NCBI GenBank assembly: GCA_025738555.1
Contig: JAOVFP010000009.1
Location: 1 to 64,000, forward strand
DNA length: 64,000 nt
Direction of reading: 5' to 3'
From: Cyathus striatus
Taxonomy: Eukaryota > Basidiomycota > Agaricomycetes > Agaricales > Nidulariaceae
The notes beneath the pieces are model-generated. The model saw nothing but the letters and a program-made list of their open reading frames with translations, had not been told where the DNA came from and did no database searches. This document shows positions 25,077-38,400 of the stretch, one piece after another. A program made the position numbers and the translations under genes. The first letter of the stretch is position 1, and every line of letters begins with the position of its first letter.

Positions 25077-28000
25077 TTACTGCGCAAGATCCCGAGCAAA
25101 GTGGAAGAAATCAACGCTTGAAGCGTTCACGCCGTATTTATAGATCTATATATAATGCGGTCAGAGAAAAAATACTTCTGTAGAAGTTCATAGTCACTTA
25201 CGAAGTGAGAAGCAACCCAACTTGAGAAAAGGGCCCGCTGGTATGTTTCGGGAAGACGCCCCATGAGAGTTTCCAATCCCACTTCGTCCACGAGAGTCTT
25301 GGGGATTGCCCTGCGAAGGACGCCTTTCCTACTGGGTAAATCGTCGAAAAGATCAGAATTCTCCAGTTCCGCTTGGAGATTGTTCAAAGTCGATGACAAT
25401 TCATCTGAGATGATCGTCCGCGGCTTAGCACCTTGCAGGCGAGCATGTTCGCGCCAGATGCACTGGAATTCTGCAGCTGCGTTCCCAGAAATCTTCGCCT
25501 GGATATCCTTTACGTAGCTCTGGTAGAACTGCGAGGGTTTGCCGTCCTTGAATACCATCAACTCGACGTATTCTTCTGTTGAAAGTGCAAGACCGGCGAG
25601 AACCTCTAGCGAAGAACTTGTGACACCGCCTGTAATACCAGTTAGTTAGTGGATATCACGAAAACTGCGCGTAGCTACACACCCTTGTTAGCACTTGAAT
25701 CCTTGAACACGATTATCTTCCTCTTCTCAAGATTTAAACGAGCTTGTTGGGTAAGGAAAAGGTTTGCACCCTCAACGATGTACTTGAAGTGAGGCTTGCC
25801 GTCCGCATCAATTAAGGCAGAGACATTCGAGATGTTCACAGCTTCAGGCCTATAAACAGTCAGTATATTTTCTCGAATTTCTGATATCATAAACACATAC
25901 CGTCCACCACAAGGAACGAAGATATCAGCCTTAAACCTCAGGTGGGCGCCGTTCCGGAAATCAGTCCCATCAAGAACCAATTCTCCCGCTATCGGAAACG
26001 CAGATTAGCTCCAGATACGGGACCGAGTCTAACATCGACTTACATGGCAACCTCACATCGTGCTCTTCAACTTTAACAAGATAGCCGTCCTTGCTAAGCT
26101 TGGAGGTATCGAAATTGCAAACAGGGACCCTTAACTTGGCGAGACGAATAAGTTCTGTACGGTCAAGACCATGCGGATCGGCGAGGACACCACTACCGTC
26201 GATGATTGCGACCGTCTTGTCAGAAGAAAGGAGAATTTCATCTAGAAGGAATTCTCAGCATGTGAATGAATATCAAAAGATCAGAACGTAGCCGTACTGG
26301 AGCCGAGGTCACCGTCAGGACCGCCAGTTTGCACCTTCGTGATATCCTTCTCCCTCAGACCAAGTTGTTTATAGATGCCAAGGACGTATTGACGGATTGA
26401 CAATGAGGTCATCCCGTAGGTATCGTGAGGAATACCACCAAGCTTCTCGGCACTCTTTCCAGTGGTGAACGACTTCCACCATGTCTCAGCTCCACGCTCA
26501 CGCGCATGCACTGTGTACCAGAGTTAGCATCAATCCTAAAATGTATGCTTAAGTCAGCTTACAGGCAGCCCAGTCCATCATGTGAGCTGTTCCTTCGTCG
26601 GGACCAAAGAAGAGCAGCTCAGGCTTCCCATACAAGTCCACAAGACGCTCCTTGATTCCAGGGGTTTGTCCAGGAATAAGCAGATCGATGATTGCCTAAG
26701 CAAAGATGTCAGATTAGATGAGTTTAGGCGGAAAGGCAAGCTAATCTTACATCGACGTATTTCTCGAAACAGCGTCGAGGATTAGCTCCCAAGCTATCAG
26801 TAAGTGGTTAGCTATCTAGTGATCGACATGGGGACGACGTAACTTACGATGGCAGGATCGTTCCCTTGGCACCTCCTTCTGGGATATCCTTATTCTTAAG
26901 AGATTGCGTTGATGCAAGACCGTAGTTCTCGTCAAATCTGCGAAGCAGATAGGTTGTTAATAGAAGTTCAGCACGAATATATGAGTTTATATTTACAGTT
27001 GACGCTGGTTAATAGAATACGTCCTGATGAATAGCTAGTTCAACAAACAGAGCAGAGTAAGCACAGTACCACACTTACTCCCTGTTTCTAGACATGACGA
27101 TGCGGATCCCGCCACGAGCAACATCGCGGAACCGAATGTGGAAGCCGCGGAAATCATTCCCTACAAAAATAGTCAGCTGCTTCGCTCTGTGTGAGTCTCG
27201 ATTTATACAAAAACCCACCGATCACAAGGAATACGCCAAATGGCTTCTTGGGATATTCGACTTCCGGCAAAAAGTCCGGTGCAAGACGGAAGGAGAGAGC
27301 GACCTTCGTTGGTTGGTAGAAGTTTGTCTTTAGCACGTGCCTATAACGAGAGCAGGTGACGATTAAGTATCGAAGCTGGAAGAACAACCAACAGGGGTAG
27401 AAATGTAAACGCACTTGTTGAAGATAAGGAATGCTTCCAAGACTTGCAAATCATGCTTGTTGGGGACAGACCTGCGAATCCTATCGTAGAGCTCTTCGTC
27501 TGTGAGAGGCTGCACTGTTTGCAAGCGCTGATACGAAAGCGTCGGCCTACGTAGGGTATCTCGGTGAGTATCAAGATGTAGAAGAGATACAGTTTGAAGA
27601 GGCATACATGAGCGAGGACGCTTCGTCTGATTGGGGATAGTGGGTCATCGCAAAGTTCACATAGAGCTGGCGGATCTGAAAGCAAATAATGAACACGTTA
27701 ATACTATGGAAACAATCCTCAGCACTCACCAGGTCAGGATGCGCATGAATAACCTCGGCGATCCTCTCTCGGGTGAAAGTCTCCTCCCTGAATCGGCGCT
27801 TGATATCATTAAGCACCTCGGCATGGGTTGGATCGTTCTCATTTAGAATATTCTTGAGCTGAAGATATGCGGGACCAAGACGGTTGCAGAAGTGTTGCGC
27901 GAAGATCCAACCACAGTCTGATAGCATGAACAGTTACGAAATGCGCGGGAAGTCATCAAAAGGACAGACTTACATGCGTAACTGGCTTCCTGGACGGCAT

Positions 28001-29431
28001 GGCTCCCGGGGGATTTAGGGAGGAAGTAGGGGTTATCTGGTAGGCAGTATAGGAGCGATGCCTCCTTCATCACTTGGAAAATGGAATGCTCGATGGGTGG
28101 TGCGTTGGCGCCCGGCAAGGGGTTAAGATACATCGAAATAATGGTGATCCCATTGGAGAATTGTTCTGAGACGTATGTTTAGTAACAATCAAAGACGAAA
28201 TGATATATTCAGCATACCAACGTATTTCCTTGCAGAGTATAACGAGTAGAAGTGGTACAGGTTGGATAGAGCACTGTCAAGAAACGAAGCATTAGACCGG
28301 TTACTAAACAAGTGCCGAAAACAGACCGACCTGAAGAACCGGGAAGTGCCACCCATCTTGTAGCCGATCACCATTCTTCTCTCCCGCGTTCCCTCGACCT
28401 CGAATACCTCAATGACAGGTCCATATCTTCCCTCTACGTTCCACATCACCTAAAGAAATCACGAAAACATTCAACACATCATACAACCCCTAATACGTAA
28501 CACATACTTGCTGGTAGATATTCAACGTGTTCTCAGTCGCTTTCTCCAAGAAAGTCGCGTCAGAAACAGAGCGAATGTCCGTTTTACCCTCGGCGGTCAA
28601 GGTAGGTGGCGCATCGGGGAACTTGCATTTGGTTACGAAGTAGCAGCGGAGTTGTTGGGAGGCGGTGGAAGAAATGGACCCTGTAGAACGGAATGTTTCG
28701 AGGCGGTATGCCTTCTCCGGGGACGAGTTGTCCAAAAACAGTTCGTCGATTCTGGGGGTAAAATGCAGGCAGTGTCAGCAAGTTTGTCGGGGTTTAAGGA
28801 GTGAAAAAACAGCGAGCGTCGAACTTGATTGCGCCCAGGGACGTGCGGGTCCTAACTACCGTGTCAAAATAGCAAGAACGGGGATATTGCCACCGCCGTA
28901 TCACCCAAATATGGACGCGCAACAAGCTAAACACGACTGAAAAGAGTTTAACGCACCTTGACTCGCAAGTCGCTCCAGGACCCTCAGTAGTAGTCAACCC
29001 AGCGGCACTTGTATGAATAAATGTCGCGCCATTTCCGTCTTCGTCTATTTTCTCAAGATCAATAACGAGTTTCGATGGATCATGCTTGGTGTAGGCAAGG
29101 ATCTTTGCGCCAAATAGTGCGATGATATGATCCGAAATGACCTCGCGGGATTCGTTCTGAAAATAGGTGTCGTCGATGCCGAGGTGGGTATAGAACCAGT
29201 TGACTTCGTTGGGCACGAGTTCGCGTGGGATGAACCCCTATAATGAAGGTGGAGATGGTGAGTGACGGATACATGGATGATGCGGGGTCGACGTACCTTG
29301 GCAGCAACGTCATTCTCGATGAGGGCGCGTTGCTCCTCCTTGCCCTTGAATACGGGCGTTGTGTAGCCTGGTACATTTTCCAAGGTCGAGTACCGAGCAC
29401 CCGAGACGTTGAGATGTTCACCGTTGGACAT
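25077..29431 (-). CDS. GDH2: NAD-specific glutamate dehydrogenase
   Basis: Catabolic enzyme releasing ammonium and 2-oxoglutarate from glutamate with NAD+; central to using amino acids as nitrogen and carbon source. Twenty-one exons fit one frame (1024 residues, close to fungal Gdh2): 29431-29297, 29237-28957, 28751-28508, 28449-28331, 28273-28218, 28165-27974, 27917-27730, 27675-27608, 27546-27415, 27340-27219, 27160-27079, 27023-26997, 26937-26848, 26793-26751, 26695-26563, 26510-26298, 26241-26044, 25988-25901, 25849-25683, 25629-25202, 25145-25077. The N-terminal half is the large Gdh2-type regulatory region; the ELFV dehydrogenase core includes FRGFHIRFRDVARGGIRIV, GGAKGTI, and the nucleotide-binding stretch TGGPDGDLGSNEI. 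The C-terminus ends YKYGVNASSVDFFHFARDL. Start at 29431 gives MSNGEHLNVSG. Confidence 0.95.
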
Positions 29432-30985
29432 GGCTCGTATAGATTCGTGTCGATTAGGGTAGATTGTAGATATTGGTAGTGTAAAAGATAAACAAGAGCA
29501 GTGAGTAGATGGGGCTGGATAGAAAGAATGAACGCAAGCAAAGGGGCAGGCCTTTTATAACAAGTGCGATGTAATTTGTTTACAGTTATTGCTGGCTACT
29601 AGTCAATGTCGGGATCCGGGGAAGATGGTCTTTTGCGCCGCTCGGAATACATCGCCCCCTTTGCGACGGACGTTACCCATCCGAAAACGCGTTTCACTTT
29701 GTCATATTCCACGGAACTTGTTTTATTTTTTGAATGCACATGATTCTAGATTCTCACTCAATTGCCACCACAACCCAGGGATACCAACTCAACGTCAGCA
29801 ACCGTCTCATCCTTGAGCTCGCCATATGCGTTGCGAACGTTCGCAATTTGGCGTATGACCACCACGTTCAAGGGTAACAATCCTCTAATGAAATCAAACG
29901 GCGAACGCAATCCAATCTTCGAATTCCCTTCGCTCTGATCATCACCTAAAAACATTCCAAGCTTTCATCTGACCCTCTTCTCTTCGCACCCATAGATGAA
30001 CCGTCGCACAAAAAAGTACGTTCACGTCGTCAAGCTCGTTCCATTCAATGCTCTTGTGACCACTTTTTTTCCTGGGCAACCCTTAATATAACTACAACCT
30101 GAGTCTTGAAAACCGTCTAAAAACCTTGCTGCCCCAATGTAACACCGCCTGAAACGTGCCCACGTTGAAAAATGTGGGGAACGTATAAACACCTGACATG
30201 CCCATGACCTGGGTGTAAGATGTTTTCCAGGTAGATCTTCAAAATCGAGGTACCGTACGTCGGACGGAACTTGCACTTGTGCGGATTCATGTCTTTTTCA
30301 ATTTAATTTTACTCTCGCTGCCGCTACGTGGTGTTACTATTGGCGACGAGTGCGGCAGTCATCCAGGGCTTTCGAAGCTTACACCGGCCATGGTTGTTAT
30401 ACATTTACATTTTCCGAGCTCGTGTCCTCTCGAAATCCGACTGGTTCATGTTCCATTCGTAATAATATCGTATTCCATCCACGCTTACATCCGTCCCGGC
30501 ATCCGTAGCAAATTATATTCTGTTATCGCTTTTCTGTGAACTAGTAGCATCTAATAGAACGTATTTGCAAACGGGTTTCAGCGAAGTTTGAGTAAGTGGA
30601 ACTCGCTTAAGTTCTGTTGAGATTTATGCGGACTCCTCAGTTGTAGGGCTTACCTCAGCTCTCACTGGTTCATGCGTCGTAGCCACGACAAGATTCATGC
30701 GTATGCGTATTTCACGCAAAGCAAGACTCTTCGCGCACACAACTCAACGCTACGCTAGTACAGTAAAACTCCTTGACAGACGCTGGGCGTTATCGAGAAT
30801 GACCGTGTCACGCCGCAATCATTCTTCCCCCACCGTCACCCTCCACACCTTAACATCAGTCATACAGTACTGGGATAAAGAACATCGTCAAATTCATAAC
30901 AACAGACATCAAGGGAATATTCCAAGCGCCCTCTAAATTACAGAAATACAAATATTCCAGTCGCTTCGTTCCTTCTCTGCAGTAT
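29432..30985. other. Intergenic, Gdh2 upstream region and SDR 3' flank
   Basis: No gene recognised. Short open frames at 30.3-30.5 and 30.7-30.9 kb (+) have no domain. Nothing else identified. Confidence 0.4.
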
Positions 30986-32524
30986 CTACTCTAACTGAGC
31001 AAGACCGTCCCTCATATACTCCTCAAACAACGCCTTATAATCCTTATGCCACCTACTAAGCGCAGGTCGTCCCTCAGCGACGTCAGCCGCGGCCCACATA
31101 ACTCGCAATTGGTCGACCTCCTTCTTGGTCTCGTTGTCTGGAACGAGGATATAAAAGTCGCCGGAGCGGACCTTATCAATCATGTAAAGTACAGTCTCTT
31201 CTGCAGACCATGCACCGCGTGGTTTAGCATTCGAACCATCTACGCCGGTCATTCCCGTGAAAGTCCATCCTGGGCTGTAAAGAAGGATGGTAAATGAATG
31301 GTGAGTTAAGAATAAAGGCAATTTGAATATGCTAGTATGGAATGGCATGGGAACAGGGGTGCACGCACATAAAGAGGTGAGCGGCCACGTTACAGTCTGG
31401 CCTTTCGCGCAGCTCGTACGCGAGGCCTTCAGTGAGACTCTTTACAGCCGCCTTTGAAGCATTGTACGCTGCATTACCTCTGAATGGAGCTGATGGTGAG
31501 TAAAATGTGTAAAATTGGAAGGTTAAAAGTGCACGCACGGTGGGTTCGTGATTCCTTGCTTCGAGCCCGTGGTGATCACCAACGCTGGGTTTTCTTGATG
31601 GATCATGGACTGATAAAAGAAGTTGAGTGCACTTGTACGAAGGCTGTGTAGGGTGAGATGTACGTACAGGAACGAACGTTTGCTGCACATTAACAACACT
31701 GGACAACGTGCGATTAGAAGATTAGGCTTTTAGAGCGGAAGCGATATCACACACCCAAAGAGGTTCACATTAAAGACCTCGTGCCAGGCATCGAGCCCGT
31801 GCCAGGAAGTACCTTTTGAGCCCTTGTAGCCACCGATTCCAGCATTGTTCATAAGAACAGCGACCTGGATAAATATGAGTATATATGATCGGAAAGAGAA
31901 TGGTGGGGTTTATGTTGGTGCAATGGTAGCATCAGCGAAAGCAAGATGATGGAGGGTAGAAAGGATGGGGATGGAAAGTAGATGAAGACGAAAGCGCATC
32001 GGGATCGAGCAGAAAGAGACTGGTCGCAGGGGGCGAAACGCAGGTATAAGACCGGCCGTAGATCCTCACCTCACCCCAAGCCTCGTAGACTTTGTCTCTC
32101 AGTCGGATGACATCTTCCTGCTTGGAGACGTCGGTGGGGACCACAAGAACGTTAGCATCGCCGATGATTTTGGCAAGCTCCTTGCCAATCGCGGTCAGCT
32201 TCTCCTCATTTACATCGGCAATAGCAACCTTGAGTCGAAGCCTGCGATTATCAAGATCAGATAGGGCCGGGCGATGCGCGGGGGAGAGATAAGGAGCGGA
32301 TGTAGTGGGCGAGAAGGAAGGAAGACGTACTTTGCGAACTCTCGTGCAGCTGCAGCGCCGATGCCACTGGCGGCGCCCGTGATGACTGCGACACGGCCGG
32401 GGTGAATGACGGGGTGCAGATCGTCTGCCACTGACATGTTTCCGACCTGGTATGAAGCGGTCGGGGCGAATCCTGGCCGAAGAGGGGAGCCATTCCGACT
32501 TGATCTACCTGAGCCTGGCAGCAT
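30986..32524 (-). CDS. Short-chain dehydrogenase/reductase
   Basis: Intact classical SDR, NAD(P)-dependent, substrate unknown. Seven exons fit: 32524-32331, 32241-32070, 31864-31755, 31698-31668, 31609-31539, 31479-31369, 31274-30986, giving 325 residues. The cofactor motif is TGAASGIGAAAA (about residues 48-59), followed by the DVSKQ strand, NNAGIGG after the second intron, and the catalytic YNASK (Y-x3-K) preceded by a strand ending TTGSKQG. The C-terminal region PGWTFTGMTG and the GDFYILVPDNE strand are typical of the fungal members. A second ATG at 32437 (MSVADDLHPV) is an alternative start that would drop a polar 29-residue extension. Not closely similar to the SDR at 17 kb. Confidence 0.88.
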
Positions 32525-33402
32525 GGTGGTGGTTGGTATCGAGGAGAGAGAATAAAGAGAAGAAGAAAATATAGTTAGAAATAAGAGGTAGTAAGAGGAG
32601 AGAGGGAGATGAAAGTGAGATGGCTTATATATATTCTAGGCTCGGAGAGTGTAATAGGGGCCGAATGCAATTGCGAGCCGTCGTGTTACAACTTACAACA
32701 AACCCTCTTTCTGCATGACGTATCAATCTATTCTAGAAACAAGTATTGTTCAAAATAAATGGTTTCTCTTCCTCAACAATTTTTTGGTCCCCACTTTCCT
32801 TGAAAAGCGCTCGAGGAACACCGATCGCTGACCGCCCATTTATTACCAGGTGCGCACGTCAATATTGCAAAAACGTGCACAAGCCGCTCCCGCGACTGCA
32901 CCGGCCCTACCACAAATCTACCCACTTTGCAACCCATGACCATCCACGACCCGTTTCTTCTACACGAGGTTCCATATCCGAGGAGTTGAGAACACCACAT
33001 ATATTATTCAGACAGAAAAATGAGATGATATTTACTCGTACACCCTACACAAACACCCGGACTTCAGATCCACTACGGCAAGGTAAAAGATTTTTGTACA
33101 CTGAATATGCAGCAAGATGAGGGAGTACCAGACGTATGGATAAAAAGCAAGGGTCTGCGTCAATTACGTGAAAAAGTAAAGAGTCCTAAGAGGAGACGCA
33201 TAGAAAGTAGTAAAAGGAAACTATCAAAGTCATACGTGAATGGTTCAACTAGAACCGTAAGGCTAGAGGAATATATAGCCAATTCGTGACGAAAGAAAGA
33301 GATGGAGAAGGAAAAGGTAATGACCACACGCCAAAGGAAATAAAACATTTTTAAAAAGAGGTCCACCCCGCAGGGTCAGCACACAAGTCAATCCATTACG
33401 GA
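32525..33402. other. Intergenic, SDR upstream region
   Basis: Upstream region of the SDR and 3' flank of Vts1. No gene, RNA or repeat recognised. Confidence 0.4.
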
Positions 33403-35468
33403 TTACTTGGCTGTCGTAGCACTGGGAGGAACGCTTGGCGGGCCGCCTTCAATTCCCATCTTCTTCCTCACCAACTCGAAAGTCTTGAGCATCTTCCTCC
33501 TTGCTCCAAGAGCAGCCACACCCTTTGCCTCGAGCGCTGCTTCATCCATAACCACCATATCCTGCCACTTGACGTTCTCAAAGTTGGGCGTATACTTGTG
33601 CAGGCGTAGGCTCCTCAACCACGCAGGGATATCATTAAGCAGCGCAGGGTCGACATCATCCTCAGCCTTGGGCGTACTGCCTCCAGCACTCGAAGCGCTC
33701 TTCAAAGGCGACTTGCCGCTTGGAGGTCCGTTCCTTCCACGGTGGTTAATGCCGGCAGACATAGGCTGCTGCATACCCAGCCAGTTGGGCTGACCAAATC
33801 CGCTGGCAGCCATCTGCGCCGCAAGCAGCTGTGCCTCGGGAGAGATGCCCATCGCGCTCAACATATTCATGTTCATGCCAAAGGGGCTTACGGGAGCCAT
33901 GCCCGCAAGACTCTGCATGTTCAATCCCATACCAGGGCTTCCCATACCCATCCCGAATCCAGGCATCTGCATTCCGAGACCAGCCATTGCATTGGGATTA
34001 TTGTTGTTGTTATTGTTGCCATCGTCGCCGAACCCGTTCGAGCGACCACGTCCCCAGCTTCCTGCCCCGCTGGCGTTCCTCAAGCCGCCAGAGGCACCAC
34101 CACGTGCCTGCTGATTGTGTTGCAAATTTCCATTATCATCATACTGGTTGTTGTCCCTATTATCGTTGCTTTTGGGCCTACGAGCGGGTGGATCTTGCAT
34201 GCGAGGAACTCCGGGAGCGATGTTCTTGTTGCTGTTCCATTCGTTGAGCTTGTTGGCGGCGGCATCGAGAGTCTGAGGAGCGAGACGACTTTCTTTTTGG
34301 AACATCGGGATGAGAGGGGTATTCACCATACTGGCCCAGCTATCGCCGCTTGAACCATCGACGCGGGGAGATCCAATGGTACCAGAGAAGTCGCTGCTCT
34401 TGGGGCGAGCAGAGTTGATAACGACTTCCTGGACAGGATTGTTCTGCTCAGAAACCTGACTGAGCTGAGAAGAGGCTGCGGCCCAGGATCCACGATCCGC
34501 GCCAGCGGAATTCAAAACGGGGGCAGAAATGCGATGGGCGGCGTTGTTGGCCTTGAGCTTCGCCCTTTGTTGAGCAAGAGTCGCAGCTGCATCTCCGCCT
34601 GGGGCGTTCGCGGCAGAATCCGGCGAAAGGAAGTTGGACGAGTTGTCCAAAGCGAGTGACTGGCGATTGGCGCTGAAGTTCCGAGTCGTGGGAGACGCGG
34701 GCAATCCAGATTTGAGACCGGGAGATTTGAGCGTCGCCAGTTTAGCTTCCATCTGGCTTTGCATGGAGCCTATAAATATCGAAGAATGTCAATAGTGTAA
34801 AAAGGAGTAAGACGGTTGAGAATACTGACCTCCCATTGCAGGACTAAGGAGGGCAGTCATGGGATCCGACCTAGCCATCTGCTGCAATACAGTAATGAAG
34901 AATCGAATTTGAACTTGAGTAGAATGTTGAAGAAGACTGTAAAGAGCGGCTGTGCGCTCTGCTTCTGAAAGAACTTTGAACCCTGTATACCAACAATGTA
35001 AGAATGAATTGAATAAAAAAGTAATTGAAAGGTTGACTTGCATTGCTCGATGGCACTGAGCTCCTCTTTGAAATTAACATCCAGAGAGGCAGCAGCCATA
35101 TCTTCCTGAAGTACACATTAATAAACCGAAAGGAAGACAGGAAAAGAAGCCTTACAAGAGTAGCTTCATAATTCTGAAGATTTTCGAACCATTGATCAAG
35201 AGCCTCGGCTGGATGGATCAGCAATTCAGTGACCCGGAGGTTCGATAGAATGGAAAGAAATTTTACCTTCAGGAGTTTGATACATGCCGGCGCTTCCCAG
35301 CAGCTCGCTGGTGGGCCTGGCACTGGATTGACCGCCGGGGCGTGGGGAAGGAGGTGCCATGGGAGTGCCACGGGAAGAGGGACCCATCGACTGGCGAGTA
35401 CTGACTCTACCGTTATCATTGGGGCCCGGAGAAGGGCTAGGGCTAGTAGAAGGAGGTCGAAGACTCAT
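33403..35468 (-). CDS. VTS1: Vts1/Smaug-like SAM-domain RNA-binding protein
   Basis: Cytoplasmic RNA-binding protein that recognises Smaug-type stem-loops and promotes mRNA deadenylation. Five exons fit: 35468-35267, 35208-35156, 35105-35042, 34982-34830, 34769-33403 (612 residues). The N-terminus is Ser/Pro-rich. A conserved helical region (about 75-160) contains [15 protein letters not shown] and [21 protein letters not shown] long disordered Gln/Asn/Gly/Met-rich middle follows. The SAM domain lies near the C-terminus (about 525-595): [20 protein letters not shown], then [11 protein letters not shown] and [18 protein letters not shown]. The third intron starts with GC (CAAT|GCAAGT) and ends TACAG; this GC-AG assignment is needed to read EQWFKVLS. 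Confidence 0.95.
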
Positions 35469-38400
35469 AGTTGTAGGAAAGAAAAGACAATAATAGTGTT
35501 GTTGTGACTGGGGCTAGGGGGTCAGGAAGTAGAGGGTAAAAAACCTGCGTGAGATCGATCTTAATATGGGGAAATAGTAGCGGGTGATTCTGCGAGTGGC
35601 GTTGGGTAGAAAAGAGTCGTGAAGAGTCCTGACGTCGAGTCTGTGGACTTGAGCTAGAAGCAAACAATGAGCACCTTGTGTGGGAGATGAATGGACCTCT
35701 TGATGGAGGATGGTATGTGAATTCAACTCTGGGGGGTGCTACGTTTGGTATCTAGACGAGACCAGCGGAACCTGCCGGTCTAGCGAAGGATGTGGACAAC
35801 GCAAAGAACGACGAGCAGAGGGTAGTGGAAGAGGGCCTGTGCGGCTGGGAGTTGGGGAGAGAAAAAGCTGCGCTGGCCGCTGATGTTGTATTATTAACAG
35901 GGTCCTTACAAACACCCCATCAATCAACCTTCCTCAAATAGCTTATGTTTGTGCCCAATTCATTTCATTCACAACTATTGTTTCATCATCTCTCTCTCAA
36001 TCTGATATCATATCCACACAGCTATCATAATGTACTGCAATATCATCCAAAGAGAACTCTTTCATCTGATCTCTTGTCATCATGTTACAGCCACTTGCAC
36101 CACACAGAAATAACTCCTTCCAGCAATCATCCAATGCTTTTTCTAGTTATTCTCTATCTTTGGGCGGTACAGCAGACTTACCCAGCAATCCGGAATAGGT
36201 TCCTCGTCAGATATCACTCAAGGAGTCCACCGCGACTCTGCATATGCCTGCATTGTCATGCTGTACCCAGTCATCGCCGTCCAAGACTTGCCATCTCGGA
36301 TTTAAGGTACACACAAGCCTGTCACCAGATTGTCAAGGCAGTACTATATGACCGACACTCTGCCAGCTGGAGAGACTATTGTTCGGGAGCTCGCATTTCT
36401 GAATCGAAGACTTTTTTCTTCAAGATGATTCTTGTCATCGGCTGTTCTGTCTACTCCGGTTATTGAGCGTCGTTAGACGCTGTTACATACCCCCGCAGGA
36501 AGAACTGTCAGCGAGTTTCAGGGGAGTACTTACAAGGACTTCATTGCCGAGGGATCATAGGTTCTGGAGACCCCACTCCTTTAACTGAGCATTAGCCAAG
36601 ACTCATATCCTGCAATATCATGCCCCCACCAAACGAAACCGTTTTCCAACGCACGTCCGATATCAACATCATCCCGTACGTTTATTTTTATCTTATTTGC
36701 CAATTTTAGCCCTTTATCACTTTATTCGAATCAGTTCGATGCCATCTATGGACATCTATAGCCCACTTACATCGACAGGCATACCTGGCATACAAAAATA
36801 CGTTGTCATTAATTTGTTCTCTATCGATTCACATCTACGTGGCAGATAGAGCGTTCAGCCATCGTTCATCTTTTGATTTATGTAACAATTCCATGGGTCT
36901 CCTATGTTTTATGCTGAAGCGATCTGTTGCTCAGCAACAAGAGGCAACGAGCTCAAATTCGATCGATGAAATTTATACCGAGGGATCGATAGACCATGCA
37001 TGGATCGACGTAGGTCGACGTCCGTACAATGTCCGCGTTGCCCAGTGCCACACGAGGCTTACGGATACATGTGGTCCTGTGGATGCTTTTCGACCATGAT
37101 CACTGCGGTGGGTAGTTATGCTTAGCTCTATCGACGGAGAAGGCGACGATATCCATAAAATCAGAAAAAATATGGAGTTGGCAACAGTGTTTTACTGCAC
37201 TTGAGGGGATGGGAGATAGCGTGCTATATACTTCTGTAGGGTTGTGCTAACTCACCCTCTCCTGCCTTGCCGGAACCAGCGTTCCAAGCCTCTTTGGATA
37301 TGTGTTCGATGTACTCTGTGGCCGTCAAGTTTTTTTTTTACTTCCAGCATATCTATTTATGGCAATAATGCGTCTTCGCCGTCACGGTTCGCCACGCTCT
37401 GCACCTAGCGTGTATAATGCTGAATATGCCGTTGTCCTACTCGTTGACCTATATCACAAACTTGTCTGAAAATCTGATAAATCCACTTCCGAATGTATAA
37501 GTCTAGGGTGCTCTTTGTCTTTCTGTTCTGTTTCACCAGTCATTGTTGGGTTTTCGTACATCCACTGTGAACATATATGGCAAAACGCGTCTTCGCCGTC
37601 TGTTACGCTCTGCATCTAGTGCGTACAATGCTGGACGTCTAACCATTACTGGAGATGCCATTATACCGCAAACATGTCTGGACTCCGACATTGTGTTACT
37701 TATCTATGTTCTAAGATCCCGGAAAAGCTTACATAAGCACGTCTTATGTTTCTTCGGATGCAAAGGTCTGGTCTATTGTGTTCTTCTGATCCAAGTCGAG
37801 CGGCCGTGAAGAACGCACCGTGTTCGTATATCGTCATGCCTTCCAGTTATATACATATTTCGGTGTCGGTGAGCACAGATAAGTACATGGTAAAATATGA
37901 CTATTATCTTTCCAGCGCTAGTCTTTTATTAAAAGATCACATACTCCACACACTGGGATCATGTAACATTTTAAACCTCGCGTATGAATGCCTTGAGAAC
38001 ACCAGCCTCCACGGTGATATGCCCATACCATTCTAGGGAATTTGAATGTTGCAAAAGACTGAGCCAACGAAAGCCAGGACCCAGAACAGAATGGGAATTG
38101 GGCATTCGATCACGAGATTCGTAAAAGTTGGGCTCTCGGACGTTCTTACTTATAAGCTGGCGGTTGGTTAATGCAGATACCAAGCAGACACATGTCGAAG
38201 TGCATGAGCCTTGAGATAGAGTGGGACTGAATAGCAGTGAAATTAAACTCAAACTCATGGGTGTCAGAAACTTAAGAACTACTTACCTAATACCAGAAGA
38301 TTTTTATAAAATCTAAAATTAAAAGCAGCGTTGAAGCTCTGAAAGCTTTACGAGATTCGGCGTAGACCCAACACCGGGGGGCGGGGAGTAGTATCAAAGT

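Noticed and set aside
33742..34353. Plus-strand open frames across Vts1
   Set aside because: Shadow frames of the Gln/Asn-rich coding region on the opposite strand.
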